Positions 1 through 8,838 are shown, counted from the stretch's first letter. The stretch: DNA of 44,510 nucleotides from Candidatus Omnitrophota bacterium (GCA_018812705.1 JAHJCZ010000173.1:1-44510), one strand, 5' to 3'. The notes: generated by a model not told the origin, from the sequence alone. Numbers and translations are program-made.

Positions 1-683
1 AACCTCAGCAATGCATCTTCCTTTTCAGTGATATCATGTTCTTCTTTATCAACATCAAATTCTTTCTTAATTTCATTCTCAAAATCCAAAGTAGAAATTT
101 TTATATTTGCGACAAACTCATCATGCCTTCTTTTTTGCCTGTATTCAGGCATATCTTTAGGAACTAAAAGATATTGCTCGATCTTCTTTATATCAAAATC
201 ATAAAGAATCGTTCCATGATGCAAAATAAAGCTTCTGCCTCTTTTTTGCGCATTGCCTGATATTTTCATCTTTGTTCCTTTGATCGCAATATCAGATATT
301 GGATAAAACTCTGCATCAACATTAAGCCTCTTTAATACATTAATAACTTTACTCAAGATATATTGATATGATCTTTTTAGATCTACCAGATCTTTGCGCT
401 TATCTTTTGACAGGACAAGTGAATAATTCAAACATCCCTTCCCTTGCAAAACCGTGCCACCTCCAGATGACCTTCTAATGACCTTAATACGGTCTTTCTT
501 AACATTTAATGCATTTACATCTTCATCTTCTTTGCTTATCCTGCCTAAAACAACAAAGTAATCAGGCGATTCCCACAGCCTTAAGACTTCTTGAGAATCA
601 TTCTTTTCTGCTAAATGAAAAAGAACATCATCATAAACGATATTTTCTTCTGGAGTTTTAAATGAGATTTTTTTAAAAAGCAT
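1..683 (-). CDS. lplA: Lipoate-protein ligase A family protein (3' end missing)
   Basis: Partial gene; 227 codons are visible and the 3' end lies outside the window. The start is the ATG at 681-683. The visible part shows the lipoyl/biotin ligase core: RRSSGGGTVLQGKGCLNYSL (family consensus RRxSGGGxVxxxxGxxNxS, substrate-pocket loop), then KISGNAQ, then HHGTILYDFD. The family transfers lipoate, or an octanoyl/lipoyl group, to the conserved lysine of GcvH or E2 proteins. It lies 42 bases downstream of gcvPB on the same strand, so it is very probably the last visible gene of the glycine cleavage operon and lipoylates GcvH. Whether it is a true free-lipoate ligase or an octanoyl/lipoyl transferase of the LipM/LipL type cannot be settled without the C-terminal domain. 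Confidence 0.88.
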   Translation of the reverse strand, partial: MLFKKISFKTPEENIVYDDVLFHLAEKNDSQEVLRLWESPDYFVVLGRISKEDEDVNALNVKKDRIKVIRRSSGGGTVLQGKGCLNYSLVLSKDKRKDLVDLKRSYQYILSKVINVLKRLNVDAEFYPISDIAIKGTKMKISGNAQKRGRSFILHHGTILYDFDIKKIEQYLLVPKDMPEYRQKRRHDEFVANIKISTLDFENEIKKEFDVDKEEHDITEKEDALLR

Positions 684-725
684 AAAAAGGTTATTTCTTG
701 ATTAAGTTAAAAAACTTGATCGTTC

Positions 726-2177
726 TTATCCTGCAAAATAATTTGCATTTAACTCACGGGCTGCCTTAACTTCATCTGGCCTTGAAACAGGAGTGGTTTT
801 TGGAAGGTCTGCGAATTCTTTTGGATTAGTTTTAGAAAGTTCATCCGCCTCGATCATTACATCAACAAACTCATCCATTGCTTTTTTAGATTCAGTCTCT
901 GTCGGCTCGATCATGATCGCTTCTTTTACTGTTAACGGAAAATATACTGTAGGTGGATGAAAGCCTTTATCAATAATAAATTTTGCAATGTCAATCGCAT
1001 GAACACCATTCTCAACTTGCCTTGATGCGGAAAAAACTGATTCATGCATACAGACCCTGTCATAAGCCAATTCAAAGCGTTCTTTTAATCTCTCTTTTAA
1101 ATAATTTGCGTTTAAAACTGCATTATTGCTTGTTGCTATAAGCCCTTGCTTTCCTAAATATAAAATGTAAGCATAAGCTCTGAGGATTATTGAAAAATTA
1201 CCATAAAAAGATGCAATATAACCTATAGAATCCGGATAATCATAATTTAGTTCATACTTCCCGACGCTATTTTTTATAACTCTTGAAATAGGCAAAAATG
1301 GGATCAATTTTTCATTTACACCAACAGGTCCAGACCCCGGTCCGCCACCGCCATGAGGAGTTGAGAATGTTTTGTGAAGATTAACGTGCATGACATCAAA
1401 ACCAATATCACCTGGACGGCATCTTCCCAGAACAGCATTCAGGTTTGCGCCATCATAGTACATAAGACCATCGACATCATGTATCATTCCTGAGATCTTC
1501 TTTATATCAGAATTGAATATACCGTGTGTATTTGGACATGTAAGCATTAATCCTGCAACTTCATCAGTTAACTTACTTTTTAATTCTTCAATATCCATAA
1601 CTCCGTTCTTATCAGAGTTAACGGATATTATTTCGTATCCAGCAATTGCAGCTGTTGCAGGATTTGTTCCATGAGATGAATCTGGAACAATAATATATTT
1701 TTTGTTATTACCTTTAGCTTTATGATAGGCCGCCATCATCATAACACCGGTTAATTCACCATGTGCCCCTGCTAAAGGCTGCATAGTAAAGCTGTCCATA
1801 CCAGTGATCTCGCAAAGAAGCCTGTCCATCTCATAAAGGACCTCTAAAGAACCCTGCGTCAATAATTCACCTTTTTTTAACTGCGGCAACAAAGGATGAA
1901 TATCGGTAAATCCCTGCATCTGGGCAATACTTTCAGTAAAACGCGGATTATACTTCATCGTGCAAGAACCTAAAGGATAGAAATTAGTATCAAGAGAATA
2001 ATTCATTTTAGAAAGATTAGTGAAATGACGAACCACATCAAGCTCAGAGACTTCAGGCAATTCACAATCCTTCGCTCTTTTTAAGCTTGAAGGAATACTT
2101 GCTTTTACATCAACATCTGAACAAGGATTCAAAAAACCCCTTCGCCCCTCTACGCTTTTCTCAAAAATTAATTCCAC
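726..2177 (-). CDS. gcvPB: Glycine dehydrogenase (decarboxylating) subunit 2
   Basis: 483 residues, full length for the C-terminal half of the two-subunit P protein of the glycine cleavage system. With GcvPA it decarboxylates glycine on PLP and passes the aminomethyl group to the lipoyl arm of GcvH. The PLP site is plain: HVNLHKTFSTPHGGGGPG with Schiff-base lysine K269, preceded by the substrate-pocket motif DSSHGTNPATA. The start codon is GTG (complement of 2175-2177), directly abutting the TAA of gcvPA (2178-2180). A GAGG Shine-Dalgarno inside the last codons of gcvPA sits 5 bases upstream, so the two subunits are translationally coupled. Identification is secure. Confidence 0.96.
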   Translation of the reverse strand: MELIFEKSVEGRRGFLNPCSDVDVKASIPSSLKRAKDCELPEVSELDVVRHFTNLSKMNYSLDTNFYPLGSCTMKYNPRFTESIAQMQGFTDIHPLLPQLKKGELLTQGSLEVLYEMDRLLCEITGMDSFTMQPLAGAHGELTGVMMMAAYHKAKGNNKKYIIVPDSSHGTNPATAAIAGYEIISVNSDKNGVMDIEELKSKLTDEVAGLMLTCPNTHGIFNSDIKKISGMIHDVDGLMYYDGANLNAVLGRCRPGDIGFDVMHVNLHKTFSTPHGGGGPGSGPVGVNEKLIPFLPISRVIKNSVGKYELNYDYPDSIGYIASFYGNFSIILRAYAYILYLGKQGLIATSNNAVLNANYLKERLKERFELAYDRVCMHESVFSASRQVENGVHAIDIAKFIIDKGFHPPTVYFPLTVKEAIMIEPTETESKKAMDEFVDVMIEADELSKTNPKEFADLPKTTPVSRPDEVKAARELNANYFAG

Positions 2178-3521
2178 TTAAACCTCTTTCAAAACTTCTT
2201 CTAAAGCTTTCGCATAATTTAAGATTTCTTCCCTAGTGCGCTTTTCAGTAACAACAATGATCATATAATTCTCCATACCTTTATAATATCTGCCAAGAGG
2301 AAAACCTGCGGCAAAACCGCGGTCTATCATCTTCCCAACAACTATTGATGCATCAATAGGCAGATGAACAGTAAACTCATTAAATGTAGGAGAACTTCTC
2401 TTTACTTCAACGCCTTCAATTTTATCAATAACACCTTTTGCAAATTCAGCTTTATCCAAATTTAATTGTGCTAATTCCTTGAATCCCTGCTTGCCGATAG
2501 CGGACATATAGATGATCGATTGAAGCGCACAAAGAGCAACATTGGTACAAATATTAGACGTGGCTTTTTCTCTTCTAATATGCTGCTCTCTTGCCTGGAG
2601 AGTATTAACAAAGCATCTCTTTCCATTTTTATCAGTAGTTTGCCCGACTATCCTTCCAGGCATCTTACGAGCATATTTCTTCTTTGTTGCCATAAAGCCA
2701 AGATAAGGCCCGCCAAAATTTAAAGACAGTCCTAAGCTCTGGCCTTCACCTGTAACAATATCAACACCCATTTCTCCGGGTGTTTTTAGCAAACCTAAAG
2801 ATATAGGATAAACACTCTCTATAACAAGAGCACCCACGGCATGTGCCTTTTCAACAATATCGGTATAATCATCAATTGCGCCAAAAAAATTAGGGTTCTG
2901 TACAATGACTGCAGCAGTATCTTTATCAAGCAGCTTATACATCTTTTCTCTGTCAGTAGCCCCGTGAACGACCTCTGTTTCATTAAACTCAAAATCAAGA
3001 TTACTGGTATATGTCTTTAGTATCTTCTTAAAGATCGGATTTACTCCACCGTCTATCAACACTTTTTTTCTTTTCGTTATCCTAAAAGCCATCATTGCAG
3101 CTTCATACAGTGCAGTGCCTCCATCATAGAGAGAGGCATTTGATATCTCCATATTTGTCATTGTACAAATAGCACTTTGATATTCATATAATGCTTGAAG
3201 GGTGCCCTGGGAACATTCTGGCTGGTAAGGCGTGTAGGCGCTAAAGAATTCACCTCTGGACATTAAAGATGTAACAACAGCCGGCACATAGTGGTCATAA
3301 TACCCGCCGCCAATAAAAAAAATAAGTTCTGAAGAATTTTTTAATGCTAATTTTTTTAAATACTCTACAACTTCAAATTCAGACTTTCCGTCAGGCAGAT
3401 CAAACGATTTCGGAGAATGCTCTGGCTTTATATCAGAAAAAAGTTCATCGATAGAATTAACTCCGATGACTTTAAGCATTTCTTCTTGTTCTTTTTTTGT
3501 ATTAGCAATATAAGAAAACAA
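2178..3521 (-). CDS. gcvPA: Glycine dehydrogenase (decarboxylating) subunit 1
   Basis: 447 residues, the usual length of the N-terminal P-protein subunit (GDC-P fold). It forms the heterotetrameric glycine decarboxylase with GcvPB. Family-typical segments include YTPYQPECSQGTLQALYEYQ near residue 95, DGGTALYEAAMMA near 130, and GGPYLGFMA near 270. The start is a TTG (complement of 3519-3521) with AAGGA about 7 bases upstream. The N-terminus FSYIANTKKEQEEMLKVIG matches where the family normally begins, so the rare start is preferred. It follows gcvH after 75 bases that hold no gene. Confidence 0.95.
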   Translation of the reverse strand: MFSYIANTKKEQEEMLKVIGVNSIDELFSDIKPEHSPKSFDLPDGKSEFEVVEYLKKLALKNSSELIFFIGGGYYDHYVPAVVTSLMSRGEFFSAYTPYQPECSQGTLQALYEYQSAICTMTNMEISNASLYDGGTALYEAAMMAFRITKRKKVLIDGGVNPIFKKILKTYTSNLDFEFNETEVVHGATDREKMYKLLDKDTAAVIVQNPNFFGAIDDYTDIVEKAHAVGALVIESVYPISLGLLKTPGEMGVDIVTGEGQSLGLSLNFGGPYLGFMATKKKYARKMPGRIVGQTTDKNGKRCFVNTLQAREQHIRREKATSNICTNVALCALQSIIYMSAIGKQGFKELAQLNLDKAEFAKGVIDKIEGVEVKRSSPTFNEFTVHLPIDASIVVGKMIDRGFAAGFPLGRYYKGMENYMIIVVTEKRTREEILNYAKALEEVLKEV

Positions 3522-3596
3522 CTAATTGTCCTTAATTTCTGAATAAATACTGGTGAGATTGATAGCGGCTTTTATATCTTTCTCTACTCTTTTATT

Positions 3597-3983
3597 CTAG
3601 CCTGAACTCTCAAGAAAATTTTCGTATTCTTCTGCTGTCATAAGGTTTGAAAGCTCTTCTTTATCAGCGATCTCTATTTTTGCGAGCCAACCTTTTTCGT
3701 AAGGTGATTTATTGATAAGCGCTGGATCCGTTTCTAATTCAGTATTGATCTCGATGACCCTTCCTGAAATAGGAGAGAAAATGTCGCTTGCAGCTTTTAC
3801 AGATTCTACAGAAACTATTTCACCAAACTGCTCAGCTTCATCATCAACCGAAGGAAGTTCAATAAAAGTAATATCCCCTAATGAAGACTGCGCGTAATCT
3901 GTAATTCCGATCGTAGCAATATCATCATCTACCAAAACCCACTCGTGCTCTTTTGTGTACATTAAATGTTCAACAATTTCCAT
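3597..3983 (-). CDS. gcvH: Glycine cleavage system H protein
   Basis: 128 residues, standard length. It is the lipoylated shuttle protein that moves the aminomethyl and hydrogen groups between the P, T and L proteins. The lipoylation motif VSVESVKAASDIFSPISG gives lysine K63. The N-terminal YTKEHEWV and C-terminal SAEEYENF-like ends are typical. It ends in TAG at the normal family length, which shows that TAG acts as an ordinary stop in this genome; that bears on the split genes elsewhere in the window. It lies 33 bases downstream of gcvT in the same operon. Confidence 0.97.
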   Translation of the reverse strand: MEIVEHLMYTKEHEWVLVDDDIATIGITDYAQSSLGDITFIELPSVDDEAEQFGEIVSVESVKAASDIFSPISGRVIEINTELETDPALINKSPYEKGWLAKIEIADKEELSNLMTAEEYENFLESSG

Positions 3984-4016
3984 CTTTAGTTTCTCCTTGA
4001 ATAAACCAATTTTAAT

Positions 4017-5117
4017 TTAATCTTTTAATGAACCACCTTTATAAAATATCCTTGAAGTTACACTTGCTTCCGACCTGGCTTTTTCATTTCCAAATAATAC
4101 TTTGTCTTCTTTTTTTACAACACCGTGATCAACAAGCCCCAAACCAATCCCTCTTTGTAACGCAACCGAGAAGGTTCCACTCGTTACAACACCAACTTCT
4201 GTTCCATCCAGAGCATAAATAGCCTGCTCTGCTCTGGGAGAACGCCTATTGTCAGAGACAAAACCAATGATCCGTCTGTCTACTCCTTGTTCCTTTTGCT
4301 TTAAAAGAACTTCTTTTCCAATGAACTCTTTCCCAAAATCAACGAACTTACCTAATCCAGCTTCAATCGGAGTTATGCTCTCGCTCAACTCATGGCCATA
4401 CAAACTGTATCCCATTTCCAACCTTAACACATCCCGAGCTCCTAAGCCAGCTGGCCTCACTCTTTTGTCTTCTAATATCTTATTCCAAAGAACATCGATC
4501 GAATCCCAAGGTAAATAAATCTCATAACCTAACTCCCCAGTATAACCAGTCCTGCTAATAAGAATATTCTTACTTAAATAATTAAAAAAATCAAATGTAT
4601 AATATTCTAATTTTTCGATACCTGGAAAAATAGATTTCAACACATCACGCGATAGCGGCCCCTGCACATCTATCTTGGCTGTTACCGACGATACATCCTC
4701 AATTCTTGCTGACGGATTTAAACTGCTCTTTAAATGTTCCAGATCTTTTTCTGTTGTCGCTCCATTAACAACTAAGAACCATTTATCTTTTTCCATTCTA
4801 AAAATAATAAGGTCATCAATGATGCCGCCATTATCATTAAGCATCATCCCGTATCGCGCAAATTTAACAGGCAGGTCTTCCAACGACATTGTTACAATCC
4901 TGTCTAAACCACTCTCAACACAATCCCCAACAACAACAAACTCTCCCATATGAGAAATATCGAACATGGACACAGCTTCTCTCGTTTGTGTATATTCTGC
5001 AATTACTCCTTCATATTGAACAGGCATATCCCATCCGCCGAACGGAACCATCTTAGCTCCAAGAGCAATATGCTTATCATATAAAGAAGTTTTTTTTAGG
5101 CTTTCTGTTAATGACAT
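4017..5117 (-). CDS. gcvT: Aminomethyltransferase (glycine cleavage T protein)
   Basis: 366 residues, full length. It transfers the methylene group from aminomethyl-lipoyl GcvH to tetrahydrofolate, releasing ammonia. Visible family segments are LYDKHIALGAKMVPFGGWDMPVQY at the N-terminus, FDISHMGE near residue 53, the folate-binding SRTGYTGELGYEIY near 190, and GARDVLRLEMGYSLYGHEL near 229. It is the first protein gene of the operon. The start at 5117 has AGGAG 12 bases upstream, immediately after a folded leader (5135-5230). The L protein (Lpd) is not in this window. Confidence 0.96.
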   Translation of the reverse strand: MSLTESLKKTSLYDKHIALGAKMVPFGGWDMPVQYEGVIAEYTQTREAVSMFDISHMGEFVVVGDCVESGLDRIVTMSLEDLPVKFARYGMMLNDNGGIIDDLIIFRMEKDKWFLVVNGATTEKDLEHLKSSLNPSARIEDVSSVTAKIDVQGPLSRDVLKSIFPGIEKLEYYTFDFFNYLSKNILISRTGYTGELGYEIYLPWDSIDVLWNKILEDKRVRPAGLGARDVLRLEMGYSLYGHELSESITPIEAGLGKFVDFGKEFIGKEVLLKQKEQGVDRRIIGFVSDNRRSPRAEQAIYALDGTEVGVVTSGTFSVALQRGIGLGLVDHGVVKKEDKVLFGNEKARSEASVTSRIFYKGGSLKD

Positions 5118-5134
5118 ATTCTTAATACGCTCCT

Positions 5135-5230
5135 GGCATGATTCCGTTTCGCTCTTTCAGAGCTCACGGGTCACGATCTTTTCTGAATTTCTTGGAGTAG
5201 ATCGTGATCGAACTACGTTCTCATCGTGCC
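5135..5230 (-). ncRNA. Candidate structured leader of the gcv operon (four-way junction)
   Basis: Read on the minus strand, the 96 bases between tRNA-Arg and gcvT fold by eye into a four-way junction. The closing stem is GGCACGAT/ATCATGCC with one mismatch (5223-5230 with 5135-5142). Hairpin 1 is GAAC-GTA-GTTC (5210-5220). Hairpin 2 is a perfect 9-bp stem TCACGATCT/AGATCGTGA with a 19-base loop (5171-5207). Hairpin 3 is CCGT-GA-GCTCT-GAA-AGAGC-GAA-ACGG (5144-5169), with a purine-rich internal loop. The closing stem ends one base before the AGGAG that serves gcvT. I do not recognise the glycine, THF, SAM or ZTP riboswitch consensus. It could be a new regulatory RNA, a processing structure, or a chance fold. 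Confidence 0.45.
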
Positions 5231-5242
5231 TACTTTTTTATA

Positions 5243-5316
5243 CCCGCCCGGCACGATTCGAACGTGCGACACCCAGTTCCGAAGACTGGTGCTCTATCCA
5301 GCTGAGCTACGGGCGG
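5243..5316 (-). tRNA. tRNA-Arg (anticodon UCG)
   Basis: 74 bases, reading on the minus strand. The acceptor stem CCGCCCG/CGGGCGG is perfectly paired. The D-arm is GCTC...GAGC with AGCTGGATA in the loop. The anticodon arm is CCAGT-CTTCGGA-ACTGG with anticodon TCG, and the T-arm is GCACG-TTCGAAT-CGTGC. The discriminator base is G and CCA is not encoded. The anticodon UCG reads the CGA codon family for arginine. Only about 12 bases separate its 3' end from the structured leader of gcvT, so the tRNA may be processed from the same transcript. Confidence 0.96.
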
Positions 5317-5567
5317 TCATTTTTTGCTTTAAAAATTCTTTTTTTGTTCTCTGATATTAAAGCATAAATATAATACATCACTTTTAATACTTCTTCCTAT
5401 CAACAAGAAGGTACCCAGCTTCAGGCCAAAATAGTGTCGAATCCTGAAAAATCAAAATTATTATAACAATTAAAATTAAAATAACAAGCTATCAAAAGAA
5501 ATAATAATACCCTAAATATGTATACAAAATATCAAAAGTGCGTCGCATTTAAAATGAAACCGCCTTC

Positions 5568-6476
5568 CTAAATTAGGGCTTTCAACTTAAAAATAGAAGA
5601 TCTTATCTTTTCAAACGTGGCATATTTTGACTCAATAATATACGGAATATCTTTTTTCATAAAAGGCAAGATTTTATCAAAATCCATATCTCCTGCAAAA
5701 GGAGCAATATGGTCTCTCATTATTTCAACTCCATGGACATGCATACCGATCATTCTATCCTTATAAGTATTCAAGAGCTCGATATGATCAGTTATACCAA
5801 GTCTTTCATTTATCTCTGCATGCCCGACATCATGCCAATAACCCATACCCTGCGTCCCAAACATATTTAAAAACTGCCCGATCTCTTCAAAATTTGGTAT
5901 TTCAATTGGATAAAAACGAGTTTCCAATCCTATTTTAATGCCCTTATCTTCAGCATATGAAACAACATCTTTAAAACTTTTAATTGCAGCTTCAATATAA
6001 GGGCCTTTTATTTCTTGCCTGACCCTCAAAATCCTGGCAAGTTCATCATCATATGCCTGCACCTGCGCCGCTCCATGCTTATGAAGAGAGAACAAATTGT
6101 GACAACGGCCATCTTCAAAGTCTATTGTCCCTGCATGAACAACAACAGTAGCAGCATCTACCTTCGCAGCTGTATCGATCGTATTCTTTGTCCATTTAAC
6201 AGCAAGTAAACGTTCTTTTTCATCTAGTGAAGTTAGCCGATAAAAGTTGGAAGGGTGTCGTGTGCTTTCTCCATTATCAGGTGTCGGGCAAAAATTATGA
6301 ACACTTAATACCTTGATACCAAGGTCTCTTCTCAAAGAATCAATAACATTTATCTGTTCTCTTGTAACCTTATAATCTATCTCTATTGCATTAAGGCCCA
6401 GGTCCTTAACGGATATCAGCCACATGAACATATCAAGATCAGTGTTATAATTCCATACTGTTGAAATACCTAACAT
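5568..6476 (-). CDS. Sugar phosphate isomerase/epimerase-like TIM-barrel protein
   Basis: 302 residues, typical of the AP-endonuclease-2/xylose-isomerase-like family. The protein starts with MLGISTVWNY on the first beta strand, and the metal-ligand strand ends are visible in order: VVVHAGT near residue 113, GLETRF near 180, YWHDVGHAE near 217, GMHVHGV near 245 and YIIESK near 286. Such proteins isomerise or epimerise sugars or inositols, or cleave abasic DNA; this sequence does not tell which. It follows xseB by 25 bases on the same strand, so it is probably cotranscribed with the exonuclease VII genes, although no functional link is obvious. The 251 bases between it and the tRNA hold no gene I can support. 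Confidence 0.8.
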   Translation of the reverse strand: MLGISTVWNYNTDLDMFMWLISVKDLGLNAIEIDYKVTREQINVIDSLRRDLGIKVLSVHNFCPTPDNGESTRHPSNFYRLTSLDEKERLLAVKWTKNTIDTAAKVDAATVVVHAGTIDFEDGRCHNLFSLHKHGAAQVQAYDDELARILRVRQEIKGPYIEAAIKSFKDVVSYAEDKGIKIGLETRFYPIEIPNFEEIGQFLNMFGTQGMGYWHDVGHAEINERLGITDHIELLNTYKDRMIGMHVHGVEIMRDHIAPFAGDMDFDKILPFMKKDIPYIIESKYATFEKIRSSIFKLKALI

Positions 6477-6501
6477 TGTAACCTTTTTATATTATTAATA
6501 A

Positions 6502-6699
6502 TTACTTATAATCAAGGCCATCTACAACTTTCTTTACTTCCAGCTCAGCCTTTTCAATTTTATCTTTGCACGCCTTGATCAAAGAAACCGCCTCTTTAAC
6601 CTTATCAGATAACTCATCGACATCGATCTCTTCATTCTCGATTCTTTCAATAATATCCTCAAGCTTCTTTATTGCTTTACTGTATTTATTTTCTACCAC
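6502..6699 (-). CDS. xseB: Exodeoxyribonuclease VII small subunit
   Basis: 65 residues, the usual length. The helical hairpin YSKAIKKLEDIIERIENEEIDVDEL and the following helix VKEAVSLIKACKDKIEKAELEV are characteristic of XseB. It forms a complex with XseA that degrades single-stranded DNA to short oligonucleotides. The start codon is GTG (6697-6699) with GGAGG 6 bases upstream, which fixes the start. It lies 35 bases downstream of xseA. Confidence 0.93.
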   Translation of the reverse strand: MVENKYSKAIKKLEDIIERIENEEIDVDELSDKVKEAVSLIKACKDKIEKAELEVKKVVDGLDYK

Positions 6700-6734
6700 C
6701 TAATACCTCCACTATATTTATATTATAAAACATT

Positions 6735-8048
6735 CTATATTATTTTATCTACTTTGCTTTCGATTATACCATCACTTACTTCTGTTATTAACTTATCATT
6801 ATTTGAGAGCCCTAAAACACTTTTTATTATTTTTCCGTTTGAACATCTTGTAATGCTAAATCCTCTTTTTAAAGTGTTTTTTGGGCTCACTATTTCAATT
6901 ATCTTACAATAACTCTTCAATCTATCTTTCTCTTTATTTATACGCAGCTTTGCTTTCTCCAACATATCAATGTTCTTTTGATCCAATCTGTTCAGATTGT
7001 CTTTTAAAAAACTTACAGGCCTATATTTTAAGAGTTCAGAAAATCTAACAATTTCTTCATTATGTACTTTTAAAAACCTCATAGTAAAAGACTGCAAACA
7101 AAATGCCTGGTCCTTCAATCTCTGCTTTTCAGATCTGATCCTATCCTGCGCAAGGTCAACAATAAGTTTTAGTTTCTCACTGATTTCACCAAGAAATTCC
7201 TCTACTCTATTAACAAGAAATTGAGCAACAGCTGTCGGCGTCTTAGCATAAGTGTTAGCAACCAGATCCGTTATTGATATGTTTATCTCATGACCGATCC
7301 CGCTAACTACAGGCAAACGCAATGCCGCTATTTTCTCAGCAATAAGTTTGCTATCAAAACAACTAAGATCTGCAATAGATCCTCCACCCCTTGTTATTAC
7401 AACAAGATCAAGATCATCAATTTTTTCGATCTCATCTAAGGCTTTTACAATATCAGATTCAGCATTCTTTCCCTGAACAAGACAATCTCTTAAAAATATT
7501 TTAAAACCAAGACCACTTTTGGTTAATTCCGCAATAAAATCATTATAAGCTGCAGAATCAAAAGCTGTAATAAGGCCAATATTCATAGGTACCCTTGGTA
7601 TCTCTAATTCTTTGTTCTTATCAAACACTCCTTTATTCTTTAGCTCAGCGATCAGTTTTTGTTTCTCTTGAGCTAATTTACCAAGAGTATGAACAGGATC
7701 GATCTCATCAACTATCAAGCGAACAATGCCGTGCGGCGCATAAAAATCAACCTTGCATGCAAACTTCACTTCAATATCATCTTTCAGGGAAAAAGCATTT
7801 TCACTTTTTCTTAAAGTTACCTCAATTTGAGATTTTTTGCCGGCAAATATCACTAAGCCGATCTTTGCAATAATATCCTTGGACTCTGGATCTTTTTCTA
7901 CCAATTCAAAAAAGACATGACTCCTGCTTTTATTGCGGTCATAACCTTGAATTTCTCCGCAAACCCAGATAGTTTGAGGAAAACCTGAAGTGATAACATC
8001 TTTTATGAATTTGTTTAATTGTGAAATTGTGAAGAAATCATCTGACAT
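6735..8048 (-). CDS. xseA: Exodeoxyribonuclease VII large subunit
   Basis: 437 residues, close to the family length. An N-terminal OB fold (about 1-110, with FTISQLNKFIKDVI and VWVCGEIQG-like segments) is followed by the catalytic domain: VGLITAFDSAAYNDF-like start near 156, VVITRGGGSIADL near 216 and PVVSGIGHEINISITDLVANTYAKTPTAVA near 242-275. A long coiled coil precedes the C-terminal LKRGFSI motif. It ends in TAG. No good Shine-Dalgarno is visible before the ATG at 8048. Confidence 0.96.
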   Translation of the reverse strand: MSDDFFTISQLNKFIKDVITSGFPQTIWVCGEIQGYDRNKSRSHVFFELVEKDPESKDIIAKIGLVIFAGKKSQIEVTLRKSENAFSLKDDIEVKFACKVDFYAPHGIVRLIVDEIDPVHTLGKLAQEKQKLIAELKNKGVFDKNKELEIPRVPMNIGLITAFDSAAYNDFIAELTKSGLGFKIFLRDCLVQGKNAESDIVKALDEIEKIDDLDLVVITRGGGSIADLSCFDSKLIAEKIAALRLPVVSGIGHEINISITDLVANTYAKTPTAVAQFLVNRVEEFLGEISEKLKLIVDLAQDRIRSEKQRLKDQAFCLQSFTMRFLKVHNEEIVRFSELLKYRPVSFLKDNLNRLDQKNIDMLEKAKLRINKEKDRLKSYCKIIEIVSPKNTLKRGFSITRCSNGKIIKSVLGLSNNDKLITEVSDGIIESKVDKII

Positions 8049-8125
8049 AATATAATAGTTATATCAAAATTATTGGACTCTCTCTATAAAAAAGGTTCTT
8101 TCTTTGTTAGTTTTTTAAAAACGAC

Positions 8126-8164
8126 AAAAAAAGGGGACAAATACTTAGTTCAGTATTTGTCCCC
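8126..8164 (-). terminator. Rho-independent terminator made from a 13-bp palindrome
   Basis: GGGGACAAATACT (8133-8145) and its exact inverted copy (8152-8164) are separated by 6 bases. On the minus strand the hairpin is followed directly by seven T residues (8126-8132). It lies 20 bases past the stop of the repeat-protein gene (8184-8765), so it should end that transcript. The palindrome type (GGGGACA...) is also seen as a dispersed repeat in other genomes. Confidence 0.9.
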
Positions 8165-8183
8165 ATATCCGTACTTTATATAA

Positions 8184-8765
8184 TTATGTATCTTGCTTAA
8201 CCTGATCTTTATACTTTTGTCTTAATTCTTTCATTTCTGACTTTACTTCTGAACGATATTCCTGATTTTCTTGTTTTCTGTTTTCTCTGTATTCTTTTAT
8301 AGCCTTGTGTTTTTCTTCTCTTTTTATTTGATCATTATTACGAATGCTGCTGACAAAAGCCACATCTTCTTTATGCTTTGCATCTCTGTAAGCGACATGT
8401 TCATTATATTTTTGTTCTGCAATACTAATTATTTCACTTTTCTGAACATCTGTTAATTGATCATTACTTGCTAATTTTTCTTTTAAAATGGATATTCTTT
8501 CTTGATGGAGCTGCTCTCTAAATGCAATATTTTCACTTCTCTTTTTCTGACGATAAGCTTCCATTTCCTGCAGCGCTGGATCCTTATATTTCTCTTTTAA
8601 TGTTTGACGGAAAGCTTGTACGTCCTGTTTTTGCTGCTCTTTGTAGGCTTTTACTCTCTCCTTTAATTCCTTATGATACCCATCACCTTTTACATCTTGG
8701 GCCAAAACTGCTGTTGGAATTACCATTAGGAGGATAACTGCTAGACTGATTAGATTCTTTTTCAT
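8184..8765 (-). CDS. Secreted hendecad-repeat coiled-coil protein, function unknown
   Basis: 193 residues. A clear signal peptide (MKKNLISLAVILLMVIPTAVLAQ, cut after about A22) is followed by a wholly charged, helical mature protein. A pattern of the type AYRxxKxxENxAFRxxL recurs, for example AYKEQQKQDVQAFRQTLKEK, AYRQKKRSENIAFREQLHQE, AYRDAKHKEDVAFVSSI and EYRENRKQENQEYRSEVKSE. Aromatic-Arg pairs are spaced 11 residues apart, which suggests a right-handed hendecad coiled coil. A periplasmic location is inferred. It loosely resembles Spy/CpxP-type periplasmic helical proteins in composition, but no family motif is visible. The start has AAAGGAG 8 bases upstream. It is a single-gene unit with its own terminator. 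Confidence 0.8.
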   Translation of the reverse strand: MKKNLISLAVILLMVIPTAVLAQDVKGDGYHKELKERVKAYKEQQKQDVQAFRQTLKEKYKDPALQEMEAYRQKKRSENIAFREQLHQERISILKEKLASNDQLTDVQKSEIISIAEQKYNEHVAYRDAKHKEDVAFVSSIRNNDQIKREEKHKAIKEYRENRKQENQEYRSEVKSEMKELRQKYKDQVKQDT

Positions 8766-8838
8766 TTTTAAGCTCCTTTCAATTTTACTTCGTTCTTATT
8801 CCCTTTCTTTTAAACATCCGGAAGCTCAAAAAGTTTCG

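Noticed and set aside
5135-5230. Degenerate second tRNA next to tRNA-Arg
   Set aside because: The cloverleaf-like outline lacks a T-loop TTC motif, a D-loop GG and a seven-base anticodon loop, so it is better described as a leader fold.
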